Positions 27,734 to 35,867 of a stretch of DNA of 64,000 nucleotides are shown here, piece by piece (position 1 is the stretch's first letter; each line of letters starts with the position of its first letter). The stretch comes from CAJBVG01 sp044337515. GTDB lineage: Bacteria; Bacteroidota; Bacteroidia; Sphingobacteriales; Sphingobacteriaceae. A model generated the notes under the pieces. It was not told where the DNA came from. It was given only the letters and a program-made list of their open reading frames with translations, and ran no database searches. A program made the translations under genes and the position numbers. The stretch lies in the NCBI GenBank assembly GCA_044337515.1, contig JBIINK010000004.1:1-64000 (forward strand), read 5' to 3'.

Positions 27734-28225
27734 TTATATGCATTTAAAATAATCAAACGGTTCTAAACACTCATTGCACTTATAAAGTGACTTGCAAGCA
27801 GTAGATCCAAATTGACTTGTTAGGCTAGTATTTGAAGCACCACAATGAGGACAATTTACTTCTTCATCATGATCGCCAGTTAATAAATTTAATTTATGTT
27901 TTACATGTTCATTCGGAGGAGCAATTCCATACTTTCTTAATTTCTCTTTCGCTTCTAAACTCATCCAATCGGTTGTCCATGCTGGGGTATACACCGTTTC
28001 AATTTTAAAATCGGTAATTCCATTTTCATTTAATAAATTATGGATATCCATACTTATTGCTACCATTGCAGGGCAACCAGAATAGGTTGGTGTAATGGTA
28101 ATAACAAGCGAATGCCCTTCATAACGAAGGGCACGAATAATACCAAGCTCTATAACACTAATAACCGGTATTTCAGGATCTGGAATTTCTTCCAGCAGTT
28201 TCCATAGTTCAGCAATTGCTTTCAT
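27734..28225 (-). CDS. paaD: Phenylacetyl-CoA epoxidase accessory protein PaaD
   Basis: 163 residues from the ATG at 28225 (MKAIAELWKLLEEIPDPEIPV). The N-terminal DUF59/MIP18-like domain has 'DPEIPVISVIELGI' and 'TPTYSGCPAM'. The C-terminal zinc-ribbon-like part holds paired cysteines (NCPHCGASNT ... YKCNECLEPF). PaaD is thought to help mature the iron centres of the PaaABCE epoxidase. It is 4 bp from paaC. Confidence 0.93.
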   Translation of the reverse strand: MKAIAELWKLLEEIPDPEIPVISVIELGIIRALRYEGHSLVITITPTYSGCPAMVAISMDIHNLLNENGITDFKIETVYTPAWTTDWMSLEAKEKLRKYGIAPPNEHVKHKLNLLTGDHDEEVNCPHCGASNTSLTSQFGSTACKSLYKCNECLEPFDYFKCI

Positions 28226-28229
28226 ATGC

Positions 28230-28988
28230 TTACCATTCAGCTCCTGGAATAACACGATGCAAGTGTTGCATTTCTGCTAATAAAAACCCTAAATGTTCTG
28301 TATGTTTTCCATCTCTACTTCCACGTTGCATAAAAGTATCGGCGGGAATTTCTAATGTAGCTTCTGCAAAAACTTCTTTCACTTTTGCTAACCACTGTTG
28401 ATGAATAGTGGTTAAATCGAAAGTGATCTTTTCTTTCATCAACACTTCATCTACTTCATTCATTTCGAATAGCTCGCCTGAAAAACGATAAAGTTCATTT
28501 ATCGCATCTTGTGCACGCTTATGACTTTCGCTCGTGCCATCGCCTAAGCGAATCAACCATTTCGAGGAATGACGTAAATGATAAGTGATTTCTTTTAATG
28601 CTTTAGCTGCAATTGCTGCTAATGTTTCATCGCTCGATTTTTGTAGTGCTGTGTATAAGTAAAAATCATATACATCCGCTAAAAAATGACGAACCATTAC
28701 GTATGCAAAATCTGGAGCAGGTTGTTCAGATAATAATGAATTATAAAAATCACGTTCTGCACGAAGAAAAGCTAAATCATCAGCTGTTCTATTTTTACCT
28801 TCTACTTCTCCAGCATATTGTAATAAATGGTTTGCATTCCCTATTAAATCGAGTGCAATATTAGAGCCAGCGATATCCTCTTCAATGAAAGGACCTTTAC
28901 TGCTTTGTTCGGATAAACGATGACCTAAAAATAAATGATGATCACCTAATCGAAGTAAATATTTAAATAATGCTTCTTGTTTTGTCAT
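28230..28988 (-). CDS. paaC: Phenylacetyl-CoA epoxidase structural subunit PaaC
   Basis: 252 residues, helical ferritin-like fold without the full di-iron ligand set. Recognisable stretches are 'LLRLGDHHLFLGHRLSE', 'AEVEGKNRTADDLAFLR' pattern and 'ITYHLRHSSKWLIRLGDGTSESH'. It forms the stable AC core with PaaA that binds substrate. It lies 2 bp from paaB and 4 bp from paaD, on the minus strand. Confidence 0.95.
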   Translation of the reverse strand: MTKQEALFKYLLRLGDHHLFLGHRLSEQSSKGPFIEEDIAGSNIALDLIGNANHLLQYAGEVEGKNRTADDLAFLRAERDFYNSLLSEQPAPDFAYVMVRHFLADVYDFYLYTALQKSSDETLAAIAAKALKEITYHLRHSSKWLIRLGDGTSESHKRAQDAINELYRFSGELFEMNEVDEVLMKEKITFDLTTIHQQWLAKVKEVFAEATLEIPADTFMQRGSRDGKHTEHLGFLLAEMQHLHRVIPGAEW

Positions 28989-28990
28989 GA

Positions 28991-29278
28991 TTACATGTGT
29001 GTAATACCTTCTGGAACTGTGTAAAATGTAGGGTGACGATAAACTTTATCATCTGATGGGTCAAAGAAAGATGCAATATCTTCTGGAGAAGATGCTACAA
29101 TTTCTGAAGCTGGTACAACCCATATGTTTGTGCCTTCGCTTCTTCTGCAATAAAGATCACGTGCATTTTGCAATGCCATTTCTTTGTCGTGTGCATGAAC
29201 CGAACCACTATGTTTGTGTGGTTGGCCTGGTTTACTTTGCACAAATACTTCCCATAGTATTCCTTGTGAATCGCTCAT
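28991..29278 (-). CDS. paaB: Phenylacetyl-CoA epoxidase subunit PaaB
   Basis: 95 residues from the ATG at 29278 (MSDSQGILWEVFVQ). The longer in-frame extension would overlap paaA and is rejected. Motifs 'GQPHKHSGSVHAHDKEMALQNARDLYCRR' and 'IWVVPASEI' are diagnostic of PaaB, a small subunit that bridges the AC core and is needed for activity in vivo. 95 residues is the expected size. Confidence 0.95.
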   Translation of the reverse strand: MSDSQGILWEVFVQSKPGQPHKHSGSVHAHDKEMALQNARDLYCRRSEGTNIWVVPASEIVASSPEDIASFFDPSDDKVYRHPTFYTVPEGITHM

Positions 29279-29282
29279 AATA

Positions 29283-30233
29283 TTATGCTGCTTTAGTGTT
29301 GTTTTTTTGTTTTTCTGCATATGCATTCGCTGCTTCACGAACCCAAGCACCATCTGTGTGTGCTTTTAGTTTAGCAGTCATGCGTTCTTTGTTACATGGA
29401 CCATTTCCTTTTACCACATTCCAAAATTCATTCCAATCTATTGGACCGAAATCGTATCCGTTTTTCTCATCATTCCATTTCAAATCTTTATCAGGCACTA
29501 CTAAACCAATATGCTCAGCTTGTGGTACTGTTTGATTCACGAAACGTTGACGAAGTTGATCGTTTGTTTCGCGTTTGATTTTCCATTTTAATGCATTTCC
29601 AGTATTTGGAGATTCATCATCTTTCGGACCGAACATCATTAAGCTAGGCCACCACCAACGTTCAATAGCATCTTGTGCCATTGCTTTTTGTTCTGGTGTT
29701 CCTTTAGCTAATACGCACATGATTTCATAACCCTGGCGTTGATGAAAAGATTCCTCCTTGCAGATTCTAACCATGGCACGAGCATAAGGACCATAAGAAG
29801 TACGTTGTAACATTACTTGGTTCATAATGGCTGCACCATCTACTAACCAACCAATAGCTCCAATATCTGCCCACGTTAACGTAGGGTAATTGAAAATTGA
29901 TGAATATTTTGCTTTACCAGTGTGAAGTTGATCTAAAAGCTCTTCTCTGGTGATTCCCATTGACTCTGCTGCACTGTATAAGTACAATCCGTGACCACCT
30001 TCGTCCTGCACTTTAGCCAAAAGAACCATCTTACGACGTAAACTTGGAGCACGCGTAATCCAGTTGCCTTCAGGCAACATTCCTATAATTTCAGAATGAG
30101 CATGTTGTGAAATCTGTCTGATTAGGTGCTTTCTGTATTGCTCAGGCATCCAATCTTTAGGCTCAATCATCTCATTTTTAGCTAGTTTGTTTTCAAACCA
30201 AGCTTCTAATTCTTGTTCGTTTAAATGCGACAT
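29283..30233 (-). CDS. paaA: Phenylacetyl-CoA epoxidase catalytic subunit PaaA
   Basis: 316 residues. Di-iron ligand motifs are seen in 'VQDEGGHGLYLYSAAES' (ExxH) and 'RICKEESFHQRQGYEIM' (ExxH), within a ferritin-like helical bundle. PaaA epoxidises the aromatic ring of phenylacetyl-CoA using O2 and electrons from PaaE. It is the first gene of paaABCD on the minus strand and faces paaE, with a shared divergent control region. Confidence 0.97.
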   Translation of the reverse strand: MSHLNEQELEAWFENKLAKNEMIEPKDWMPEQYRKHLIRQISQHAHSEIIGMLPEGNWITRAPSLRRKMVLLAKVQDEGGHGLYLYSAAESMGITREELLDQLHTGKAKYSSIFNYPTLTWADIGAIGWLVDGAAIMNQVMLQRTSYGPYARAMVRICKEESFHQRQGYEIMCVLAKGTPEQKAMAQDAIERWWWPSLMMFGPKDDESPNTGNALKWKIKRETNDQLRQRFVNQTVPQAEHIGLVVPDKDLKWNDEKNGYDFGPIDWNEFWNVVKGNGPCNKERMTAKLKAHTDGAWVREAANAYAEKQKNNTKAA

Positions 30234-30252
30234 AGTGTTGTATTGCTTATGA

Positions 30253-30260
30253 CAAATTTA
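30253..30260 (-). promoter_or_regulatory. -7 promoter element of paaABCD
   Basis: The minus-strand sequence TAAATTTG exactly matches TAnnTTTG and sits 20-27 bp upstream of the paaA start. No clear -33 TTTG is present, which suggests that an activator or another contact is used. The imperfect palindrome at 30288-30307 lies just upstream. Confidence 0.5.
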
Positions 30261-30287
30261 TAAAAATAATGCAATCTTGAAATAGAA

Positions 30288-30307
30288 AACGCTTATTAGT
30301 AATCGTT
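30288..30307. promoter_or_regulatory. Candidate operator in the paaA-paaE divergent region
   Basis: AACGCTTATTAGTAATCGTT is a 20-bp imperfect palindrome (16 of 20 positions symmetric, outer arms AACG/CGTT). It lies between the divergent paaA and paaE genes. Position and symmetry suggest a regulator site for the phenylacetate genes, but no regulator is encoded nearby except the ORF6N protein and the Crp/Fnr factor. Confidence 0.35.
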
Positions 30308-30381
30308 CAAAAAAAGCACAATTATTAACATCATTGTTCCAAAACGAATCCTTTTTTTATTTTTACGAACAAATTAGAGAA

Positions 30382-31452
30382 ATGGCAAAATTTCACCCTT
30401 TAAAAGTAGCCGATATTCGTAAAGAAACGGCAGATAGTGTTAGTGTAGCTTTTGATATACCTCAAGAGTTCTTAAATGAATACCAATACACTCAAGGTCA
30501 GTACGTAACGCTTAAAATGACTATCGCCGGCGAAGAAATTCGCAGGTCTTATTCGTTGTGTAGTAGCCCAAATGCTGATTCAGATTTTCGAATTGCTGCC
30601 AAAAAAGTGAAAGATGGTCGTATGTCTGTTTACTTAAATGAAAATTTGAAAATAGGTGATGTTGTTGAGGTAATGACCCCAATGGGTAATTTTTATCACC
30701 TAAAATCAGTTAAAAACAAAAACATTGTGCTTTTTGCTGGAGGATCTGGCATTACACCAATGCTATCTATCATAAAAACCCTTCTTCTAGAAGATGACTC
30801 TTGTCGATTAACACTGTTCTACGGAAATCAAAACGAAGAAGCAACCATATTTAACGGTGAATTAAATTCGATATCGGCAAAACACGCTGATCGATTTACC
30901 TTGATTTCAGTTTTAGACCAAGCTCCTAGTAATCATCCTACTTTATATACAGGATTAATGACAAAAGAAAAGGTTTTAGCCTTAATTGAAAATCACGTTG
31001 GTTTGGACTTAGATAATGAGTTCTTTATTTGTGGACCAACTCCAATGATGAAAAACGTTGAAGAGGCATTAACCTCATTAAAACTTGCAAAAGAAAAAAT
31101 CCACTTAGAATATTTCACTTCAACTTTAGATGCTAATACCAGCGCAACTCCTGCTGTTGCTGGAGAAAAAGTAGTTGCACAAGTAACGGTGATTATGGAT
31201 GGTGATGAAACCACTTTTGAACTAGCATCTGATGGAAAAAACATATTAGATGCATCGATGGATCAAGATGTTGATGTACCTTTTTCTTGTAAAGGTGGCG
31301 TATGCTGTACTTGTAGAGCTAAACTAATTGAAGGTAAAGTAAGCATGAAAGTTAATTACGCTTTAACAGAAGAAGAAGTTGCTGAAGGTTTCATTTTGAC
31401 TTGCCAAGCACATCCACTAACACCTGTGGTTATTGTAGATTACGACGTTTAA
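30382..31452 (+). CDS. paaE: Phenylacetyl-CoA epoxidase reductase PaaE
   Basis: 356 residues from the ATG at 30382 (MAKFHPLKVADIRK). Residues about 1-240 form a ferredoxin-NADP reductase module: FAD-binding RRSYSLCS and NADP-binding GGSGITPM. The C-terminal ~95 residues form a plant-type 2Fe-2S ferredoxin with CKGGVCCTC and a distal Cys in ILTCQA. It passes electrons from NADPH to the PaaABC epoxidase. It is transcribed away from paaABCD, so reductase and oxygenase may be tuned separately from a shared control region. Confidence 0.95.
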   Translation: MAKFHPLKVADIRKETADSVSVAFDIPQEFLNEYQYTQGQYVTLKMTIAGEEIRRSYSLCSSPNADSDFRIAAKKVKDGRMSVYLNENLKIGDVVEVMTPMGNFYHLKSVKNKNIVLFAGGSGITPMLSIIKTLLLEDDSCRLTLFYGNQNEEATIFNGELNSISAKHADRFTLISVLDQAPSNHPTLYTGLMTKEKVLALIENHVGLDLDNEFFICGPTPMMKNVEEALTSLKLAKEKIHLEYFTSTLDANTSATPAVAGEKVVAQVTVIMDGDETTFELASDGKNILDASMDQDVDVPFSCKGGVCCTCRAKLIEGKVSMKVNYALTEEEVAEGFILTCQAHPLTPVVIVDYDV

Positions 31453-31455
31453 CCG

Positions 31456-31540
31456 TGTAGTGGGTAATGAGTAATGGGTATTGAGTAATTTATAAATTAT
31501 TTAATTACTCAATACTCACTACCCACTACTCAATACCCCT
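31456..31540. repeat. Inverted word repeat (tagtgggtaatgag family)
   Basis: The left arm at 31456-31490 (gtgtagtgggtaatgag...) pairs with the right arm at 31502-31538 (attactcaatactcactaccc). It lies between the paaE stop and the SDR start, filling the gap almost completely. Vocabulary is shared with the tracts at 16192, 23408, 34488 and 53890. Confidence 0.8.
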
Positions 31541-31545
31541 AAAAT

Positions 31546-32253
31546 ATGAACATCATCATCACCGGTGCATCAAGCGGAATCGGATTCGAAGCCGCATTGG
31601 AATGGATTAAAGATTCAGAACATACGGTTGTCGCTATCGCTAGAAATATTGATAAGCTTAAGCGTCTGCACCAAATCGCAAAAGAACTAAATCCAGAATG
31701 CAATTTAATTCCTGTACAATTTGATATTGTAAGTGGTGACTATGAGCAAGGATTAATTCCATTTTTAATTCAAAAATTAGATGGCAAAATAGATGTGCTT
31801 GTTAATAATGCTGGAGAGCTAATTAATAAACCATTTTTAGAGCAAACCGATGAAGATTGGTATCATATGTTTGATAGTAATATACTCGGGCATGTTCATA
31901 TGGTTCGTTATTTAGCACCTTACATGAATGAAGGCTCACACATCCTAAACATTAGTAGCATGGGAGGTTTCCAAGGATCTGATAAGTTTGTTGGATTGAG
32001 TTCTTACTCTAGCATGAAGGCTGCACTTTGTAATTTTACAGAGCTACTCGCTGTTGAATTACAACACCTAAAAATTTCAGTTAATTGCCTAGCATTAGGC
32101 TCAGCTCAAACAGAGATGTTAGAGCGTTCTATGCCAGGTTATGAGTCGCCAATTATGGCATTTGAAATGGGTAAGTATGTTGCAGATTTTGCCTTAACTG
32201 GACACAAGTTTTTTAATGGGAAGATTTTGCCAGTGGCCTTGCTGAATCCGTAG
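31546..32253 (+). CDS. Short-chain dehydrogenase/reductase
   Basis: 235 residues of SDR fold. The cofactor motif TGASSGIG is at residues 6-13, NNAG near 87, and catalytic residues Ser/Tyr/Lys appear in 'ILNISSMGG' and 'YSSMKAA'. The substrate is unknown. It follows paaE after a repeat tract, so it may be read through with paaE, but no established paa step needs it. Length is slightly short for the family but complete. Confidence 0.87.
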   Translation: MNIIITGASSGIGFEAALEWIKDSEHTVVAIARNIDKLKRLHQIAKELNPECNLIPVQFDIVSGDYEQGLIPFLIQKLDGKIDVLVNNAGELINKPFLEQTDEDWYHMFDSNILGHVHMVRYLAPYMNEGSHILNISSMGGFQGSDKFVGLSSYSSMKAALCNFTELLAVELQHLKISVNCLALGSAQTEMLERSMPGYESPIMAFEMGKYVADFALTGHKFFNGKILPVALLNP

Positions 32254-32256
32254 TAG

Positions 32257-32357
32257 GGACAAAAGACAATGGAGAATGGACGCTGGACAATGGATACTGG
32301 ACAAAAGACAATGGACAAAAAATAACTTAGTAACCCAATAACTTAGTAACTTAATAA
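32257..32357. repeat. Low-complexity word repeat, two vocabularies
   Basis: The left part repeats 'ggacaatggata', 'ggacaaaagacaatgg' and 'ggagaatgga' words. The right part (32322-32357) repeats 'taacttagtaaccca' words. It separates two convergent genes (SDR and OsmC), where a bidirectional transcription stop would be expected, but the arms do not complement well. Confidence 0.6.
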
Positions 32358-32361
32358 TAAA

Positions 32362-32826
32362 TTAAAATTGAATAGTTGGTAAATGCAACACAGGAAAATT
32401 TACTGAATTAACAATGAAACATTTTTTATTTGCTTCTTCGTGAAGTTTAATGGCGAGTTCAACTTTAGTAACATCGGTAATCGTGATTGTTGGTTTTAAA
32501 ATTACTTCCTTGAATTTTCCTCCACCTGTTAATGCTTCTTCCATCACACCTTCTGCATCGTCAATATAATTCGTAACAATAATTCCATTATCTGCACAAA
32601 AATGGAAATACCACAACATATGGCAAGTAGATAAAGCAGATAGCAACATCTCTTCTGGGTTGTATTTACTGGCATCTCCACGAAAAGCTGGATCTGCGGA
32701 GCCAAATAAATCTTGTTTACCTTCCGCAGAAATAATGTGGTCTCTACTATAGGCATCGTACTTACTTGTACCTGTGCCTAAATTACCTGTCCAAGTTATT
32801 TTTAGTTTATAATGGTGTTGTTTCAT
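32362..32826 (-). CDS. OsmC-family peroxiredoxin-like protein
   Basis: 154 residues. The OsmC fold is indicated by 'NPEEMLLSALSTCHMLWYFHFCADNG', where the first Cys on the central helix is the usual peroxidatic residue. The C-terminal half ends 'HEEANKKCFIVNSVNFPV', carrying the second conserved Cys position. The family reduces organic hydroperoxides with thiol electrons. There is no signal peptide. It stands alone on the minus strand. Confidence 0.88.
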   Translation of the reverse strand: MKQHHYKLKITWTGNLGTGTSKYDAYSRDHIISAEGKQDLFGSADPAFRGDASKYNPEEMLLSALSTCHMLWYFHFCADNGIIVTNYIDDAEGVMEEALTGGGKFKEVILKPTITITDVTKVELAIKLHEEANKKCFIVNSVNFPVLHLPTIQF

Positions 32827-32876
32827 GATAAAATAAATTTAACAATATTCAATCACAATACAAATTCAAACAACTA

Positions 32877-33533
32877 CTATTTAAAGGAAACTTTACCGGT
32901 GGACAATTCATACAAAGCGCCAAATACTTTTACATGATTATGTTCTATGGATTCTTCTAAAATTGGTTTAGAATGCTTTAATAAATTTACGCAATGAAGT
33001 ATATTGGCCTCCACTGCAAGAGGAACACTTGATTTATCCTTGGCTAATATTGCTTGCTCTTCTTTCTCCTCTTTTATATATTCTAAGATTTTACTGATAT
33101 GATCATTGTGTTTTTTCCCATCATCTTCTATAAATGCTTTAATTGCACCACAATTCTCATGGCCTAGTACAATTATTAATTTACAATGCAAATGTTCCAC
33201 AGCATACTCTATACTTCCCAACTCTAAATCACCAATAACATTTCCAGCAGTACGAATAGAAAAAATATCACCTAAGCCTTGATCGAAAATAATTTCTGGA
33301 GTTACACGAGAATCAGAGCAGCTTACTACTATTGCAAATGGATGTTGCTCCGACTGTATTTCCTGAACCCTTAGCATGCTCTCATCTGGATGTATAGATT
33401 TCCCATTAATAAATCTATTATTGCCATCTATTAATTTTTGCAAATGAGAATTTTGAGTAGAAGTGGGCTCTTGTGCAATTGCCAAAACTGTTACTAAAAA
33501 TAACAAGTTTAATAAAAGAAAAACTTTTTTCAT
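32877..33533 (-). CDS. Exported beta-class carbonic anhydrase
   Basis: 218 residues from the ATG at 33533, which gives a signal peptide ending near VLAIAQE. Zinc ligands and the catalytic pair are intact: Cys/Asp/Arg in VVSCSDSRVTPE and His/Cys in LGHENCGAI. It interconverts CO2 and bicarbonate, most likely in the periplasm. Beta carbonic anhydrases are more often cytoplasmic, but secreted versions are known in several phyla. It is a separate gene between osmC and a flavin reductase. Confidence 0.9.
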   Translation of the reverse strand: MKKVFLLLNLLFLVTVLAIAQEPTSTQNSHLQKLIDGNNRFINGKSIHPDESMLRVQEIQSEQHPFAIVVSCSDSRVTPEIIFDQGLGDIFSIRTAGNVIGDLELGSIEYAVEHLHCKLIIVLGHENCGAIKAFIEDDGKKHNDHISKILEYIKEEKEEQAILAKDKSSVPLAVEANILHCVNLLKHSKPILEESIEHNHVKVFGALYELSTGKVSFK

Positions 33534-33614
33534 ATTGAAATACACTTAAGTAAAGAAAGACGACTACGTATTAGTCGTTGTTAATTATTTTTGGGTGTAT
33601 TTAAAATTTATTTA

Positions 33615-34481
33615 CTAATTAATACTTGATATTAATAATTTCCAAGCATCAATAACATTATTATTATCTAAGAATTCTTTTGCAATTAAATGAATTTGAT
33701 TTTCACTTAACTTACCATAAAGATGTTGCAATTCAATTATCTCTGGATCTTCTAATGTAGGTATTACTTCAACATTCCCAAGTTGTCCCAGATTATTTCC
33801 GGTTAATACTTTAGAGTTTTTTATTTTATCGGGTAAGACATCTACACCAATTCCCATCGTAGTTAATGGCTTAGCTACTTGGAATAAAGATTCTTTTGTA
33901 ACACGTGAATACCAATCGCCACCTAATCTAGCAACATGATCCATCTTTAGTTGATCTATTTTTCCATCAGCATCTAGTACATCTTCTGAAATATGCATGG
34001 CAATAACTTCTGCTAAAACAAGATTCCCAGCTCCTGGCGTTTCTGCTAACGCAATTACATCACGAACAATACATTCGAATTGAACTGGTGCTTCTTTAAC
34101 TCTTGGTGGGCGAATATAATCTGATTTCAATTCGGTGAATCCTGCCTTTATAAACTCATTCACACCTTTAGGATAATCTGTACTCGACAAAGAGGTTTGT
34201 TGCACCATATCATAATTCACAATATTGATGGTGCACTCTTTAATTTTTAACACATTATCTAAAGTATGCTTCGTAGTATTATCACGAACTCGACGAGCAG
34301 GAGAAAACACTAAAATTGGAGGGTTCGAACTGAATAAATTAAAGAATGAGAACGGACTTAAATTCACATTCCCCTCTTCGTCAATCGTACTCACAAAAGC
34401 AATAGGTCGGGGTGCTACAGCATATTGCAAAAACATTTGTATTTGCTGTGGACTTAGGTCTTTTATTTGCAGGGTTTTCAT
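33615..34481 (-). CDS. Flavin reductase-like domain protein
   Basis: 288 residues. The N-terminal ~190 residues are a split-barrel FMN-binding domain ('YAVAPRPIAFVSTIDEEGNVNLSPFSFFNLFSSNPPILVFSP'), typical of the flavin reductase family that serves two-component oxygenases. The C-terminal ~90 residues add a helical tail. It is adjacent to fahA and the homogentisate genes, so a link to aromatic oxygenation is possible but not shown. Confidence 0.85.
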   Translation of the reverse strand: MKTLQIKDLSPQQIQMFLQYAVAPRPIAFVSTIDEEGNVNLSPFSFFNLFSSNPPILVFSPARRVRDNTTKHTLDNVLKIKECTINIVNYDMVQQTSLSSTDYPKGVNEFIKAGFTELKSDYIRPPRVKEAPVQFECIVRDVIALAETPGAGNLVLAEVIAMHISEDVLDADGKIDQLKMDHVARLGGDWYSRVTKESLFQVAKPLTTMGIGVDVLPDKIKNSKVLTGNNLGQLGNVEVIPTLEDPEIIELQHLYGKLSENQIHLIAKEFLDNNNVIDAWKLLISSIN

Positions 34482-34487
34482 TATTTT

Positions 34488-34588
34488 TGAGTAATGAGTA
34501 ATGAGTAGTGGGTAGTGAGTAATGGGTAATTTTAAAAATTATATAAATAAATAATTTCTCATTACCCATTACTCAATACTCATTACCC
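34488..34588. repeat. Inverted word repeat overlapping the fahA stop
   Basis: The left arm at 34488-34530 is built of gagtaatgag and tagtgggtagtgag words. The right arm at 34554-34588 is complementary (ctcattacccattactcaatac). The fahA stop codon (34583-34585) lies inside the right arm, so the repeat supplies the terminator codon of a coding gene. Confidence 0.85.
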
Positions 34589-35581
34589 TTTTTTAAGTTT
34601 CAAAATAGAAAAATCTGAATTCTCTTTAATTATTGTATTACTTAATCTACCTAGTCCAGCAATTTCCATTTCAACAACATCACCGTCCTTTAACCATTGG
34701 GGTTGGTATGATTTATCATTTAACAATCCAGTACCATTAAGCTCTAAGAAGCAACCTGTACCAACTGTTCCAGAACCAATAACATCGCCTGGTAAAATAT
34801 CTGCACCATAAGCACAACGTTCAATAATTTCTGCAAAGGTCCAATCCATATCGGCAACATTTCCATTAGAAACTTCCACGCCGTTTACCCAACATTTCAT
34901 GTTGAGTTTATAATTATTTCCTACATGATGATCTTTAGCAGGTACCATGTATTCTGCAAGTTCATCTGGAGTAACCAACCAAGGACCAATTACTGTAGAA
35001 AAATCTTTTCCCTTCGCTGGACCAAGATTTAATAGCATCTCTTCCATTTGCAAGGTACGAGCACTCATATCATTCATTATGCAATATCCAGCAATATATT
35101 CATCCGCTTCAGCAGCACGAATATTTCTACCTTTTTTACCTATAACTGCTGCTATTTCTAATTCGAAATCTAATTTTTCGAAATGATCTGGCATGCAATG
35201 TATTTCTCCAGGACCTTGGATAGCATTGTGATTTGTAAAATAAAATATTGGATATTGGTCAAATTCTTGAATCATTTCTACTCCACGGTTTCGGCGAGCC
35301 GAAGCCACATGTTGACGAAAGGCATAACCATCTCTGCAAGAAGTTGGATGAGGAACTGGCGCCATTATTTCAAAAAATACTTCCTCTCTAGCTTCAATCG
35401 AACCATCTTTAATTCCATTGTTTACAGCATGTGCACGTTCCATTAATTCTTCTCCACCCCACAAGAATTCATTCATTGTGTTTGGGATTAATTTATCTTC
35501 AGAATGTAGGTTGAAAATATGTCCGCGAACAAATACACCTAATTTTTCTGCATCTTCGGTTTTATAGGATACTAACTTCAT
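34583..35581 (-). CDS. fahA: Fumarylacetoacetate hydrolase family protein (fumarylacetoacetase)
   Basis: 332 residues. The FAH fold is shown by the metal-binding acidic motifs 'KLDFELEIAAVIGKKGRNI' (E-x-E) and 'IAGYCIMNDMSARTLQ' (Asp), and by 'LPGDVIGSGTVGTGC'. It cleaves fumarylacetoacetate, the last step of tyrosine/homogentisate degradation. It is divergent from hmgA and hppD, the two preceding steps, which supports the function over other FAH-family lyases. Confidence 0.9.
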   Translation of the reverse strand: MKLVSYKTEDAEKLGVFVRGHIFNLHSEDKLIPNTMNEFLWGGEELMERAHAVNNGIKDGSIEAREEVFFEIMAPVPHPTSCRDGYAFRQHVASARRNRGVEMIQEFDQYPIFYFTNHNAIQGPGEIHCMPDHFEKLDFELEIAAVIGKKGRNIRAAEADEYIAGYCIMNDMSARTLQMEEMLLNLGPAKGKDFSTVIGPWLVTPDELAEYMVPAKDHHVGNNYKLNMKCWVNGVEVSNGNVADMDWTFAEIIERCAYGADILPGDVIGSGTVGTGCFLELNGTGLLNDKSYQPQWLKDGDVVEMEIAGLGRLSNTIIKENSDFSILKLKKG

Positions 35582-35597
35582 AGTGTTTGAATTTTCT

Positions 35598-35605
35598 CAA
35601 AACTA
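35598..35605 (-). promoter_or_regulatory. -7 promoter element of fahA
   Basis: Minus-strand TAGTTTTG is an exact TAnnTTTG match, 17-24 bp upstream of the fahA start. The remaining divergent region to hmgA (35606-35867) has no ORF. It contains only the weak hairpin at 35785-35822 and AT-rich DNA. Confidence 0.5.
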
Positions 35606-35784
35606 ATAAATAAATGCATAACCATTTATGACCTATTCCATTTGTTTAAATAAAAATAACATCTATATTAGTCGCCCTAACACCTTATGCGAATAAAACA
35701 ATCATATCTATGGCATTCTGCCGAAACTGCGTTTCTATTCTTATCTAGAATACTCAGTAAGATTGTGTTCGCACAATATTCTCT

Positions 35785-35822
35785 ATAAAAGCTTCTTTCT
35801 CAAGTAGAAATTCTGCTTTTAT
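35785..35822. repeat. Imperfect hairpin upstream of hmgA
   Basis: ATAAAAGC at 35785-35792 pairs with GCTTTTAT at 35815-35822, helped by inner ttct/agaa matches, and is followed by an A-run. It may be a terminator-like or leader structure before hmgA; strand and role are unresolved. Confidence 0.35.
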
Positions 35823-35867
35823 TCAAAAAAATTACTAATTTTCAGTTGTTATTATTTATAAACTAAT

